NCBI GenBank assembly: GCA_910589315.1 | Contig: CAJUTB010000016.1 | Coordinates: 1 to 59,568 of the forward strand | DNA length: 59,568 nucleotides | Source: an uncultured Oscillibacter sp. | GTDB taxonomy: Bacteria > Bacillota > Clostridia > Oscillospirales > Oscillospiraceae | Direction: 5' to 3' | Notes under the pieces: model-generated | Seen by the model: only the letters and a program-made list of their open reading frames with translations | What the model was told of the DNA's origin: nothing | The model's database searches: none | Position numbers and translations under genes: made by a program | In this document: positions 49,131 to 57,695 of the stretch, in pieces | How the letters are laid out: every line of letters starts with the position of its first letter | Numbering within the stretch: the stretch's first letter is position 1

Positions 49131-50402
49131 ATGAAAGAACTGTACTGCACCGACCGGGCTGGTATTTCGCTGGAAAAAGCCGCCGATATGTGCGACGAGC
49201 TGCTGGCGCAGTATTCCGGGCTGAAAAAGGTCCTGATTGTCCCGCCGGATTTCACCCGCTGTTACAGCTTCGCCGGAGAACTGACCCAAATTCTCTACCC
49301 CCGCCTGAAAGCCCTGGGCGCGGAAGTCAAGGTCATGCCCGCCCTGGGAACCCATATGCCCATGAGCGCGGAGGAAAAGGAAAAATTCTTCCGGGGCGTG
49401 GTGCCCGAGGAGGACATTCTCGTCCACCACTGGCAGTCTGACACAACGGTGGTGGGGAAGATCCCCGCAGACTTCGTGCGCGACATCAGCAAGGGACTGT
49501 ATGACACCGAAATTGAAGTGGAAGTCAACCACCTCCTGGTAGACGGCGGCTTTGACCTGATTTTGTCCGTAGGCCAGGTGGTGCCCCACGAAGTCGTAGG
49601 CATGGCCAACTACTCCAAGAATCTGTTTGTCGGTCTGGGCGGCCGGAGCATGATCAACAAGAGCCATATGTGTTCCGCCATCTGCGGCATGGAACAGGCC
49701 CTGGGCGTGCGGGACTGCCCCGCCCGCCAGCTCTACGACTACGCCCAGCAGCACTGCATTGACGGGAAAATCCCCGTGGTGTTCCTTCAAACCGTCACCA
49801 CCCGGGAAAACGAAGAAACCGTCCTCAAGGGACTCTATATCGGAGACAGCCGGGTCCCGTTTGAAAAAGCCTGCGAGCTCAGTCAGGAACTGAACATCGT
49901 CCACGTGGAACGCCGGGCGAAAAAAGTCATCGCCTACCTGGACCCCGAAGAACTGAAAACCACCTGGGTCGGAAACAAAGGCATTTACCGCACCCGCATG
50001 ATTGTGGCCGACGGGGGAGAGCTTATGCTGCTGGCTCCGGGAATCCGGGCCTTCGGTGAAAACGACGAGATGGACGCCATGACCCGGAAATTCGGCTACA
50101 AGGGCCGGGATTATGTCCTGAAGCTGTTCAACGAGGGCGCGTTTGCCGACAAGATCATGAGCGCGGCGCATCTGATTCAGGGCAGCAGCGACGGACGCTT
50201 CACCGTCACCTACTGCACCAAGCCCGATCTGATGAGCAAAGAGGAAATCGAAAGCGTCGGCTATCAGTGGGCGGACTACAACGAGGCCAGCAAAAAATAC
50301 GACCCGGCAACGCTGCAAGAGGGCTGGAACACCCTGCCCGACGGCGAGGAAGTGTATTTCGTCGGCACCCCGGCCCTGGGCCTGTGGAAGTGCGATGACT
50401 GA
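49131..50402 (+). CDS. LarA-family nickel-dependent racemase/epimerase (DUF2088)
   Basis: A 423-residue homologue of lactate racemase LarA. By spacing, the known LarA residues D72, R75, H108, H174, K184, H200 correspond to D40, R43, H75, H153, K163 and H179 here, all present. K163 would carry the nickel pincer cofactor and H179 bind nickel, with H75 and H153 as acid/base pair. So it is probably an NPN-dependent 2-hydroxyacid epimerase. The partners suggest gluconate/mannonate 2-epimerase rather than lactate racemase. LarB, LarC and LarE for cofactor synthesis are not in this window. Confidence 0.85.
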   Translation: MKELYCTDRAGISLEKAADMCDELLAQYSGLKKVLIVPPDFTRCYSFAGELTQILYPRLKALGAEVKVMPALGTHMPMSAEEKEKFFRGVVPEEDILVHHWQSDTTVVGKIPADFVRDISKGLYDTEIEVEVNHLLVDGGFDLILSVGQVVPHEVVGMANYSKNLFVGLGGRSMINKSHMCSAICGMEQALGVRDCPARQLYDYAQQHCIDGKIPVVFLQTVTTRENEETVLKGLYIGDSRVPFEKACELSQELNIVHVERRAKKVIAYLDPEELKTTWVGNKGIYRTRMIVADGGELMLLAPGIRAFGENDEMDAMTRKFGYKGRDYVLKLFNEGAFADKIMSAAHLIQGSSDGRFTVTYCTKPDLMSKEEIESVGYQWADYNEASKKYDPATLQEGWNTLPDGEEVYFVGTPALGLWKCDD

Positions 50403-50432
50403 CGGTTTTGAAAACGGAGGAATCAGCCTATT

Positions 50433-52043
50433 ATGAAATTGAACCGTGCATCTCTGGCGGATAAAGCGGGCTGGGCGGCCGCTCATGTGACGCTTCCGCA
50501 GTACGATGTCGCCGCCATGGCGGAGGCGACCAAAGCCGCTCCCGCCTGGGTCCATTTCGGCACCGGCAACATCTTCCGGGCGTTCATTGCGGTCCTGCCC
50601 CAGCGGCTTTTGAACGAGGGGCTTACGGATAAGGGCATCATCATGGCGAATACCCACGACCCCGCCATTATTGATACCGTCTTTACCCCCTATGATAACC
50701 TGTGCATTTCCGTCGTCCTGAACCCCGACGCCACCACCAGCCGCGAGATCGTGGGCAGCATCGCGGAGGGCTTGAAGGCCGACAGCTCCAACGAAGCGGC
50801 TATGGCCCGTTTCAAAGAGATTTTCACAAATCCCAGCCTGCAAATGCTCTCCTTCACCATCACGGAAAAGGGCTATGCCCTGCGTCAGCCCGACGGCGCG
50901 TTCCTGCCCGCAGTGGAAGCGGATATGGAGGAAGGCCCTCATAACACGAAAAACGCCATGGCGACCCTCACCAAATTCCTTTACTGGCGTTGGCAGGCGG
51001 GAGGCGCGCCCCTGGCGGTGTGTAGCCTGGACAATTGCAGCCACAATGGCGAAGTGTTCCACAACAGCGTATCCACCATTGCAAAAGCCTGGGTGGAAAA
51101 CGGTCTTGTGGAAGCGGACTTCGCGGCGTGGTTAGACGACGAGACGAAGGTGAGCTTCCCCTGGAGCATGATCGACAAGATCACGCCCCGGCCCTCCAAG
51201 GAGGTCCAGGCGAGCCTGGAAGCCGACGGCATTGAGGGCATGGAGACCATCGTTACCAGCAAGGGCGGCTATACGGCGGCGTTTGTCAACGCGGAGCGGC
51301 CCCAGTATCTGGTGATTGAGGACAAATTCCCTAACGGCCGTCCGCCGCTGGAAAAAGCGGGCGTGTATTTCTGCGACCGGGAGACCGTGAACAAAACCGA
51401 GCGCATGAAGGTCACGACCTGCCTCAACCCCCTGCATACCGCCATGAGCGTCAACGGCTGTCTGCTGGGTTACACAAAAATCGCGGACGAGATGAAGGAC
51501 CCGGACATAACGGCCCTGATCACCCGCCTGGGCTACGGCGAGGGCCTGCCGGTGGTGACGCATCCCGGCATCCTGGAACCGAAGGATTTCATTGACGAAG
51601 TGGTAAAGGAACGCCTGCCGAATCCCTTCATGCCCGACGCGCCCCAGCGCATTGCAACGGATACCTCGCAAAAGGTGGCCGTGCGGTTTGGCGAGACAGT
51701 CAAGAGCTACGTGGCGGAAAAGCGGGACATGACCGGTCTTGTGAGCATTCCTCTGGCCATCGCCGGATGGCTGCGCTACCTTCTGGGGGTGGATGACGCG
51801 GGCAAGGAGATGGAAGTCAGCGACGACCCGCTGAAAGAGCATCTGCAAAATCAGCTGAAAGGCGTCGTATGGAACGATCCCTCCAGCTACGCGGGCCAGA
51901 TTCGTCCGATTCTGGCAAACGCCAACATTTTCGGCGTGGACCTCACCACGACGCCTCTGGCGGACAAGATCGAGGCTATGTTTGTGGAAGAATTGGCGGG
52001 TCCCGGCGCGGTGCGGAAGACCTTGCAGAAATACCTTGCGTAA
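50433..52043 (+). CDS. Mannitol dehydrogenase family protein (UxuB-like)
   Basis: A 536-residue polyol-specific long-chain dehydrogenase. Near the N-terminus VHFGTGNIFRAF is the NAD loop; KVTTCLNPLHTAM contains the catalytic Lys, Asn and His. Members reduce fructuronate to mannonate or tagaturonate to altronate, or oxidise polyols. With the LarA-like enzyme it could link gluconate to fructuronate via mannonate. GGAGG precedes ATG by 9 bases. Followed by a large hairpin. Confidence 0.9.
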   Translation: MKLNRASLADKAGWAAAHVTLPQYDVAAMAEATKAAPAWVHFGTGNIFRAFIAVLPQRLLNEGLTDKGIIMANTHDPAIIDTVFTPYDNLCISVVLNPDATTSREIVGSIAEGLKADSSNEAAMARFKEIFTNPSLQMLSFTITEKGYALRQPDGAFLPAVEADMEEGPHNTKNAMATLTKFLYWRWQAGGAPLAVCSLDNCSHNGEVFHNSVSTIAKAWVENGLVEADFAAWLDDETKVSFPWSMIDKITPRPSKEVQASLEADGIEGMETIVTSKGGYTAAFVNAERPQYLVIEDKFPNGRPPLEKAGVYFCDRETVNKTERMKVTTCLNPLHTAMSVNGCLLGYTKIADEMKDPDITALITRLGYGEGLPVVTHPGILEPKDFIDEVVKERLPNPFMPDAPQRIATDTSQKVAVRFGETVKSYVAEKRDMTGLVSIPLAIAGWLRYLLGVDDAGKEMEVSDDPLKEHLQNQLKGVVWNDPSSYAGQIRPILANANIFGVDLTTTPLADKIEAMFVEELAGPGAVRKTLQKYLA

Positions 52044-52059
52044 ACGTTGATCAATGGAA

Positions 52060-52093
52060 CGCCAGCCGGAAAGCGTTTGCTTTCCGGCTGGCG
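52060..52093 (+). terminator. Hairpin terminator after the dehydrogenase operon
   Basis: A 15-bp perfect stem CGCCAGCCGGAAAGC / GCTTTCCGGCTGGCG with loop GTTT. The tail ATGCTTTAT is a poor U tract. It contains the -35 of the next promoter. Confidence 0.65.
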
Positions 52094-52105
52094 ATGCTTT
52101 ATACT
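52077..52105 (+). promoter_or_regulatory. Promoter of the small membrane protein gene
   Basis: TTGCTT (52077-52082), 17 bases, TATACT (52100-52105), overlapping the terminator hairpin. Confidence 0.5.
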
Positions 52106-52129
52106 GACAAAACGAAGGGGGCTGTACCG

Positions 52130-52288
52130 ATGATAAAAGCGATGATTTCAGTTGTTTTATCGTTTCTTGGCGGCGTGGCTGGTTTTTTCTTTGGAAGCGG
52201 GTTAAACCAGCCGGTAGAAATGATGCTGTTTGGGACGATGGTTGTTGGCGTTGGCTGTATCGTGTATGCGATTGACAACAAAAAGTAA
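52130..52288 (+). CDS. Small membrane protein, 52 residues
   Basis: MIKAMISVVLSFLGGVAGFF ... with two hydrophobic segments (4-22 and 31-48) joined by GSGLNQPVE, and a short charged end DNKK. AAGGGGG precedes ATG 52130. Own promoter and terminator make this a real monocistronic gene. No family recognised. Confidence 0.65.
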   Translation: MIKAMISVVLSFLGGVAGFFFGSGLNQPVEMMLFGTMVVGVGCIVYAIDNKK

Positions 52289-52313
52289 TCATCCGGCGTT
52301 GAAATACGCAATG

Positions 52314-52361
52314 GAAAAGAGGCCCTGCCGTTATTCTGAACGGCGGGGCCTCTTGTTTTTT
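52314..52361. terminator. Bidirectional terminator
   Basis: AGAGGCCCTGCCGTT pairs with AACGGCGGGGCCTCT (one G-U), loop ATTCTG; plus strand is followed by TGTTTTTT, minus strand by CTTTTCC. Serves the small membrane gene and the convergent gene at 52360. Confidence 0.8.
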
Positions 52362-52755
52362 ATGGCAGGCTGGACATCCAATAGACGTATGGGTCTTTGC
52401 CGCCGCAAGCCGTTTCCGTCAGCTGAATCAGCCATTTTATTTGGGGATGCCCGCTCAGCGTGTTCCGGACAAGAATCCCCTCTGCGAGAAGCGCGTCCGG
52501 CTCTCCGGCTTCGTCCAGGTCATCGTCAAACACGGATACCGCCATTCCCTCGTAAAGTTCCACGTCGTTTCCGCAGGAATCGTTTACAATGTCCGCCCGG
52601 GAGAAGAAATAGACCGGTTCGCCCGCCGGGCCGCAGGCACAGCATTCGTTGAAGTCCAGCCAGATTCTGGGCTTGTCCAGCGGCATGGAGGTCCGGCATT
52701 TGTCCTGCTTGAAGGTCCAGGTTCCGTTGTAGAAATATGGATAAGCCTGCGCCAT
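52360..52755 (-). CDS. Hypothetical protein
   Basis: A 131-residue soluble acidic protein. WTFKQDKCRTSMPLDKPRIWLDFNECCACG and VSVFDDDLDEAGEPDALLAEGILVRN are visible; five cysteines are not in a clear metal pattern. ATG 52755 follows GGGAGGCGG. The frame extends upstream but without binding site. Another lone immunity-like gene; unrecognised. It lies 34 bases after the AEC permease gene, so it may be in that transcript. Confidence 0.7.
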   Translation of the reverse strand: MAQAYPYFYNGTWTFKQDKCRTSMPLDKPRIWLDFNECCACGPAGEPVYFFSRADIVNDSCGNDVELYEGMAVSVFDDDLDEAGEPDALLAEGILVRNTLSGHPQIKWLIQLTETACGGKDPYVYWMSSLP

Positions 52756-52789
52756 TCCAGCCGCCTCCCAATCACCGCGCCGTTTTGGA

Positions 52790-53794
52790 TTACAGGAACC
52801 CGAAAAACCGGAGGAGATAGACAATACAGAAAATGGTTGCGACGGAAAGAATCGTCGTCCAAACCACAATCTGTCCGGCTAACTGGTCGTCGCCGCCCAG
52901 CTCCTGCACCATCACCGCACTGGAAACCGCCACCGGCGTGGCCGCAATCGTCAGCACGGAGGGAAACTCGATGACCGTCAGGCCCAGGGGACCCCGGAAC
53001 AGCAGGGCCGTTCCAATGACCAGCAGCGGGGAGACGATTAACCGCAAGACAACGCCCAGACTCATCTGGGGCAGCAGGGAACCCGCTGATTTCAGGTCCA
53101 GCCGCGTGCCCAGCACCACCAGCATCACCGGCGACGCTACGCCGGACATCCGCGTAAGGGCGTCAAAAACGGAGGGGAGCTGGTTCCGGATGGTAAAGAT
53201 GGGCTGTCCGTCCGCCAGCGGGAGAAACTGCCGGAAAACCACCGCAAAAACGCCCAGCATGGTACCGATGATCAAGGGGTTATGCAGCACCTGCCGCAAA
53301 ACGGAGCGAGGCGTCGGACGCTGGGCCTGTTCGCTGCTGTAAAGGACCAGCACTACAACCGCAAGGATGTTGAACAGCGGAACGGTGACGGAGGTGGTCA
53401 GCGCGGCAAAGCCCATGGCCGCCGCGCCGCCCAAGGAGTTTGCCAAAGGCAGCCCCAAGATGGCCTGATTGGACCGGAACGCCGCCTGTACCACGACGCC
53501 TTTTTGCAGCGGGTCCCGCACAAAGAGCCGCGCCGCCAGAATGCCCACAGCCGCGCAGACCAGAACCCCGCCGGACAGGTACGCAATCACGCGCCAATTC
53601 ATGGAGGAGAGGTCGTCGATGGCGTAGACGTTGCAAAAGAGCTGTACCGGCAGAAATACCCGGAAACAGAGCTGATTCAGCTGTTTATAGAAATCCTGGG
53701 ACCAGGGACCGGTACGCCGCAGGACACTGCCCAGCAGAATCAGCAGCAGAATCGGCAGTATGGCCCGGACGGTATAGAAAAACGTATCTCTCAT
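52790..53794 (-). CDS. AEC-family transporter
   Basis: A 334-residue membrane protein with about ten segments: LPILLLILLGSVLRRTG, QLCFRVFLPVQLFCNVY, AAFRSNQAILGLPLANSLGG (FxSNxxxxGxP) and ATPVAVSSAVMVQELGGD. Transports organic anions or related solutes. It overlaps the AraC regulator gene by 4 bases, so that regulator likely controls it, and its neighbour cluster of sugar-acid enzymes may share the solute. Confidence 0.88.
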   Translation of the reverse strand: MRDTFFYTVRAILPILLLILLGSVLRRTGPWSQDFYKQLNQLCFRVFLPVQLFCNVYAIDDLSSMNWRVIAYLSGGVLVCAAVGILAARLFVRDPLQKGVVVQAAFRSNQAILGLPLANSLGGAAAMGFAALTTSVTVPLFNILAVVVLVLYSSEQAQRPTPRSVLRQVLHNPLIIGTMLGVFAVVFRQFLPLADGQPIFTIRNQLPSVFDALTRMSGVASPVMLVVLGTRLDLKSAGSLLPQMSLGVVLRLIVSPLLVIGTALLFRGPLGLTVIEFPSVLTIAATPVAVSSAVMVQELGGDDQLAGQIVVWTTILSVATIFCIVYLLRFFGFL

Positions 53795-54735
53795 AACATC
53801 ACCTGGGGACGTTCCGGGGACTCCGGCCCCAGTGGTTTCAGTTCTCCGCCGTGGGTGTGGTGTTCCTGGGTTTTGGCGTAGCTCTCCGGGCTGACGCCCA
53901 TAATCCGGCGGAAGGTGTTGTAAAAGGTGCAGTAATTTTGGAACCCGACCTCCATTGCGATTTCTGTCAGGGGAGTGCCCTTGCCCATGAGGAGGGTCGC
54001 CGTGTGAATGCGTTTTTGGTCGATATAGAGCTTCAGGGTGCTGCGGGTCATGTTCTTGAAGGTGCGGGAGAGGTAAGTGGGGTTGTAGTTGGTCACTTTG
54101 CCCAGGGTTTTCAGGCTTAGATCCTCTCCCAGATGGAGGTTGATATAGTTGATCAGTTCACAGACCAGGTTGTCCTGACGGGTCAGAATCGCGCCGCCGC
54201 TGTTGAGACGGAGGAAGTCGTCTTGCAGGTAGGCCAGCATCTGGTGGAGGATTCCCAGCTGAAAAACATTTTTTCCATGTTCCAGGGTACAGTTTTGAAA
54301 CGCGCTGATCAGGTCAATATATTTATGAATGTCCAGAGAACCCAGATGCAGGACCGGGTAGCTGTTGCCGTTCCGGCTGAAAATCTGGATCAGGTTGTCC
54401 TCTTTGGTAGAGCAGGACATGACAAAATGAAACGTCAGCCCAACGCTGAAACGCATATGTTCCTCGTTGTCATTGATGAGCCAGACGTGTTCATCCATAA
54501 GATCGCAGCGCACGATATCTCCGAAGTTGATTTCATATTCCTGGTCCAGAAGGCGGTAGCGGGCGGATTCTTTTCCCAGATAGATCACATACTCATAGAA
54601 GTCATGGAAATGGAACATCGGGGCTTTATTTTTGCCGTTTTGGTGCAATTCCGCGTCAAAACCGAAACGGTCCGTATTATTGGAAAAGTGGGAAGCGTTT
54701 CCAGAAAGTGCGGGAAAATTCATATCCTGTGCCAT
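53791..54735 (-). CDS. AraC-family transcriptional regulator
   Basis: A 314-residue regulator with an N-terminal cupin sensing domain (MFHFHDFYEYVIYLGKESARY, ~40-60; FGDIVRCDLMDEHVW) and two C-terminal HTH motifs in the last ~110 residues: LSLKTLGKVTNYNPTYLSRTFKN and LTEIAMEVGFQNYCTFYNTFRRIMGVSPESY. A Pro/Glu/His tail follows. HFHDFYE marks ligand binding. Probably activates its own operon with AEC, perhaps the operon at 48077 as well. Confidence 0.92.
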   Translation of the reverse strand: MAQDMNFPALSGNASHFSNNTDRFGFDAELHQNGKNKAPMFHFHDFYEYVIYLGKESARYRLLDQEYEINFGDIVRCDLMDEHVWLINDNEEHMRFSVGLTFHFVMSCSTKEDNLIQIFSRNGNSYPVLHLGSLDIHKYIDLISAFQNCTLEHGKNVFQLGILHQMLAYLQDDFLRLNSGGAILTRQDNLVCELINYINLHLGEDLSLKTLGKVTNYNPTYLSRTFKNMTRSTLKLYIDQKRIHTATLLMGKGTPLTEIAMEVGFQNYCTFYNTFRRIMGVSPESYAKTQEHHTHGGELKPLGPESPERPQVML

Positions 54736-54794
54736 ATGCCTGCACCTGCCGCGCCGATGGCGTGCCTTTCAAAAGCAAAACTACATATTTAATT

Positions 54795-54823
54795 ATTATA
54801 GCATACCCCACTGGGAATTACAA
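54795..54823 (-). promoter_or_regulatory. Promoter of araC-type/AEC operon
   Basis: Minus-strand TTGTAA (54818-54823), 17 bases, TATAAT (54795-54800). Confidence 0.7.
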
Positions 54824-54940
54824 GCACTCATTGCGGGAGGCATATTGGTGATTGCCAGGGCGGAAGGCGTGCCCTTCATCATATTACCGCAGATTTCCAA
54901 TATGGATACAGATGCGCGAAGAAGGGTTTCTGCAATCCCC

Positions 54941-54969
54941 TTGCGGGAAATGCAAAATCATGGTATACT
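54941..54969 (+). promoter_or_regulatory. Promoter of smpB
   Basis: TTGCGG (54941-54946), 17 bases, TATACT (54964-54969), 57 bases before smpB. A further TATAAT at 54987 has no -35. Confidence 0.65.
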
Positions 54970-55025
54970 AAGGCAATGTTTCCTGTTATAATAAAAAGAG
55001 GTGATGCTCTACGGAGAAAAAAGGG

Positions 55026-55469
55026 ATGAAAGTTGCGGCTCAGAACCGAAAGGCCCATCATGACTATTATGTGGAAGATTCCTTCGAGGCCGGTATTGAA
55101 CTGGCGGGCACGGAAGTCAAATCCATCCGCGCCGGAACCCTCAACCTCAAGGACGCTTACTGTTCCGTCAAGGACGGCCAGATCTTTCTCATCGGTATGC
55201 ATATCTCCCCCTATGAAAAAGGCAACATCTTTAACAAAGACCCTGTGCGCGTCCGGCGGCTGCTGATGCACAAGCGTGAGATTCGCAAGCTCCATGCCTT
55301 GGTGAAGCAGGACGGTTATACCCTGGTGCCGCTGTCCGTTTACTTCAAAAATGCCCGCGTGAAGGTTCAGGTTGGATTGTGCCGCGGTAAGAAAAACTAC
55401 GATAAACGTGACGCCGCCGCCCAGCGGGACGCGAAACGGCTTGTCGAACGCGCTATGAAGTCCCGCTGA
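55026..55469 (+). CDS. smpB: SsrA-binding protein SmpB
   Basis: A 147-residue tmRNA partner. NRKAHHDYYVEDSFEAGIELAGTEVKSIR, VKDGQIFLIGMHISPYEKGN, and the basic tail KKNYDKRDAAAQRDAKR that occupies the mRNA channel are typical. It delivers tmRNA to stalled ribosomes. The tmRNA gene lies 2.5 kb downstream on the same strand. ATG 55026 has a GGAG at 55013. Confidence 0.96.
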   Translation: MKVAAQNRKAHHDYYVEDSFEAGIELAGTEVKSIRAGTLNLKDAYCSVKDGQIFLIGMHISPYEKGNIFNKDPVRVRRLLMHKREIRKLHALVKQDGYTLVPLSVYFKNARVKVQVGLCRGKKNYDKRDAAAQRDAKRLVERAMKSR

Positions 55470-55491
55470 ACGCAAAAGGAGGCGTACTTTT

Positions 55492-56271
55492 GTGAACCGT
55501 CAGGTTTTTGCAGCGTTTCGCGGCGTTCTGGGCGGTTTTTCCGGCGCGTTTCTCGGCAGACTCATCTGGATAAACTTGTGTGCCGGTTTCGCCTCCGCCA
55601 CGGCGTTTCCCTCCCTTTTTAAGATTTTGTTCTTACTGATGGCCGTCCTGGTTGGGCCGCTCGCCTGTCTTGGCTATTGGTTATTCCGCGGTTTGAGGAA
55701 CCGGAAGTTTGCTTATATTTCCACGCGCCTATGCGCGTTCTCCGGCACTTGCGCCGCGGTTTTCCGGTTCTTTCTGCCCCAACGCAGCGCGTGGTGTCTG
55801 TTGTTCGGACTCTTTGCGTTCCTCTTTTCCGGAGGCTGGGTGCAGACGCGCCTCCTGCGCTACACGGACCCCGCCTGGTACGCCGACCCCCGCCGCGCCG
55901 CCATTTCTTACGCCGGAGGCGCGATGTACAATTATCGCTCCAGGAAAATCCCCCTCCCGGCGGTACAGATTCCGCCTGTGTTTTCGGTGGGAAGCGTTTT
56001 GGAAGTGCGGGGCTTGATTCTGCGAACAACGCCCAACCTTCGGAAAAGCCGGACCTTTCTGGTGGAGGATGTGGCCGGCGTGATTCTTGGGCCTTCCAAT
56101 GGGAGCAACGTTCTTTTTGACCGTAATCATCAGGTTCTGGCAAAATTCGCGTGGTCGATGAAAAATGCGGACCTGCTTGCTCAGATTCTGGACGGGCACG
56201 GTATTCGCTTCTGCACCTGCAAAGAATATGGATACAGCCTCGGCGCGGTAACGCAGGCCGATGATTTTTAA
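55492..56271 (+). CDS. Membrane protein of unknown function
   Basis: A 259-residue protein, GTG start after AAAAGGAGG. Four hydrophobic segments lie in the first 125 residues (GVLGGFSGAFLGRLIWI, LFKILFLLMAVLVGPLACLGYWLF, FSGTCAAVFRFF, CLLFGLFAFLFSGGWV). The C-terminal ~110 residues are a soluble domain with short strands (TFLVEDVAGVILGPSNGSNVLFDRNHQVLAKF) resembling a PH-like or YcxB-type domain; uncertain. Positioned between smpB and ppiB. Confidence 0.75.
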   Translation: MNRQVFAAFRGVLGGFSGAFLGRLIWINLCAGFASATAFPSLFKILFLLMAVLVGPLACLGYWLFRGLRNRKFAYISTRLCAFSGTCAAVFRFFLPQRSAWCLLFGLFAFLFSGGWVQTRLLRYTDPAWYADPRRAAISYAGGAMYNYRSRKIPLPAVQIPPVFSVGSVLEVRGLILRTTPNLRKSRTFLVEDVAGVILGPSNGSNVLFDRNHQVLAKFAWSMKNADLLAQILDGHGIRFCTCKEYGYSLGAVTQADDF

Positions 56272-56290
56272 GAAAAGGATTTGATTTTTT

Positions 56291-56851
56291 ATGAGTAACT
56301 TCCAGGAGATCACCTCAACGGAGGCCCGGTCCAGACCGCTTGTGACCATCACCATGGAGGATGGCAAGGTTATGACGGCGGAGCTTTATCCCGACAAGGC
56401 TCCCAATACGGTGAACAATTTTATTTCCCTGGTGAAAAAGGGCTATTATGACGGCCTGACGTTTCACCGCGTCATCCCTGGCTTTATGATTCAGGGCGGC
56501 GACCCGGACGGCAATGGCATGGGCGGTCCCGGCTACGTAATCAAGGGCGAATTTTCCAGCAACGGGTTTGCCCAGAATGATTTGAAACATAACACCGGCG
56601 TTCTCTCCATGGCCCGGACCATGGACCCGGACTCTGCCGGAAGCCAGTTCTTTATCATGGTTGCGCCTGCAACCCATTTGGACGGGGAATATGCCGCTTT
56701 TGGGCAGATTATCGACGGTATGGACGATGCCGTTTCCATTTCCCGCGTGCAGAGGAGCATGATGGACGACCGTCCGAAAAAACCGGTTGTGATTGCGTCT
56801 GTCCGCGTGGATACGCGGGGGATTGCGTATCCGGAACCGGAAACGTTCTAA
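56291..56851 (+). CDS. ppiB: Cyclophilin-type peptidyl-prolyl isomerase
   Basis: A 186-residue cytoplasmic cyclophilin without signal peptide. KGYYDGLTFHRVIPGFMIQGGDPDGNGMGGPGY holds the catalytic Arg in FHRV; LSMAR and SQFFIM and HLDGEYAAFGQIIDGMD complete the active site. A ~15-residue N-terminal extension (MSNFQEITSTEARSRP) is usual in Clostridia. Confidence 0.95.
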   Translation: MSNFQEITSTEARSRPLVTITMEDGKVMTAELYPDKAPNTVNNFISLVKKGYYDGLTFHRVIPGFMIQGGDPDGNGMGGPGYVIKGEFSSNGFAQNDLKHNTGVLSMARTMDPDSAGSQFFIMVAPATHLDGEYAAFGQIIDGMDDAVSISRVQRSMMDDRPKKPVVIASVRVDTRGIAYPEPETF

Positions 56852-56873
56852 GGCAACAGGAGGGACAAGTTTT

Positions 56874-57632
56874 ATGAAAACCGCTGTCATTACGGGGGCT
56901 TCGTCCGGTTTGGGACGGGAGCTGGTACGGCAGATTTCGGATGTTTTTCCGGAGATTGAGAGCTATTGGCTGATCGCCCGCCGGGCGGACCGGCTGGAGG
57001 AATTGGCTGCATCGCTTCCAGGCAAAACGACGGCGTGTCTTGCGCTGGATTTGTGCGACCCTATGAGTTTTATCGGGTTTCAGGAAAAGCTGACGGCGGA
57101 ACAGCCGGAGATCGCGCTGCTGGTCAACTGCGCGGGCTGCGGCTACCTGGGGCGCGTGGGAGAGATGGACACGGCGTCACAGACGCGGATGGTGGATTTG
57201 AATATCCGGGCCCTGACGGCGGTTACAAATATGTCGGTTCCGTATATGACCGCCGGAAGCCGGATCTTGAATGTTTCGTCCATTGCGTCCTTTTGCCCCA
57301 ATCCCCGGATGACGGTGTATTCGTCTACAAAGGCTTATGTGTCGTCCTTTACGATTGGTCTTGCGGAGGAGCTGCGGCGCAGAGGCATAACGGCAACGGC
57401 GGTTTGTCCTGGGCCGATGGAAACGGAGTTTCTCCGTTTGGCTGGAATTCCGGGGCGGTCCAGCACGTTTGAATTTCTGCCGTACTGCGACCAGGTGCGG
57501 GTTGCAGGCGGCGCGCTGCGGGCGGCCCGGGAAGGGCGTACGATTTATACGCCCATGCTGCTCTATAAGTTTTACCGGGTACTGGCAAAGGTAACGCCCG
57601 CAAAGTTTTTGGTTAGATTTGTAAAAACGTGA
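56874..57632 (+). CDS. Short-chain dehydrogenase/reductase
   Basis: A 252-residue classical SDR. Cofactor loop TGASSGLGREL (8-18), LVNCAGCGYLG (NAG variant), Ser in LNVSSIAS, and YSSTKAY with the catalytic Tyr and Lys. The substrate is unknown; the DltE/YqjQ subgroup fits. ATG 56874 follows CAGGAGGGAC. Followed by a hairpin and the ssrA region. Confidence 0.92.
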   Translation: MKTAVITGASSGLGRELVRQISDVFPEIESYWLIARRADRLEELAASLPGKTTACLALDLCDPMSFIGFQEKLTAEQPEIALLVNCAGCGYLGRVGEMDTASQTRMVDLNIRALTAVTNMSVPYMTAGSRILNVSSIASFCPNPRMTVYSSTKAYVSSFTIGLAEELRRRGITATAVCPGPMETEFLRLAGIPGRSSTFEFLPYCDQVRVAGGALRAAREGRTIYTPMLLYKFYRVLAKVTPAKFLVRFVKT

Positions 57633-57663
57633 AAGAATAGGAACGATACAAAGCGCATAAGAT

Positions 57664-57695
57664 TTCCGGCAGGGCTTTTTTGCCTTGCCGGAAAT
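57664..57695 (+). terminator. Hairpin after the SDR gene
   Basis: TTTCCGGCAGGGC / GCCTTGCCGGAAA with T6 loop; one G-U pair. No U tract after the stem, so strength is doubtful. Confidence 0.5.

Noticed and set aside
47864..49255. Upstream continuation of the Imm1-like frame on the minus strand
   Set aside because: It lies antisense to the zinc dehydrogenase; the real start at 47863 has a strong GGGAGGG site.
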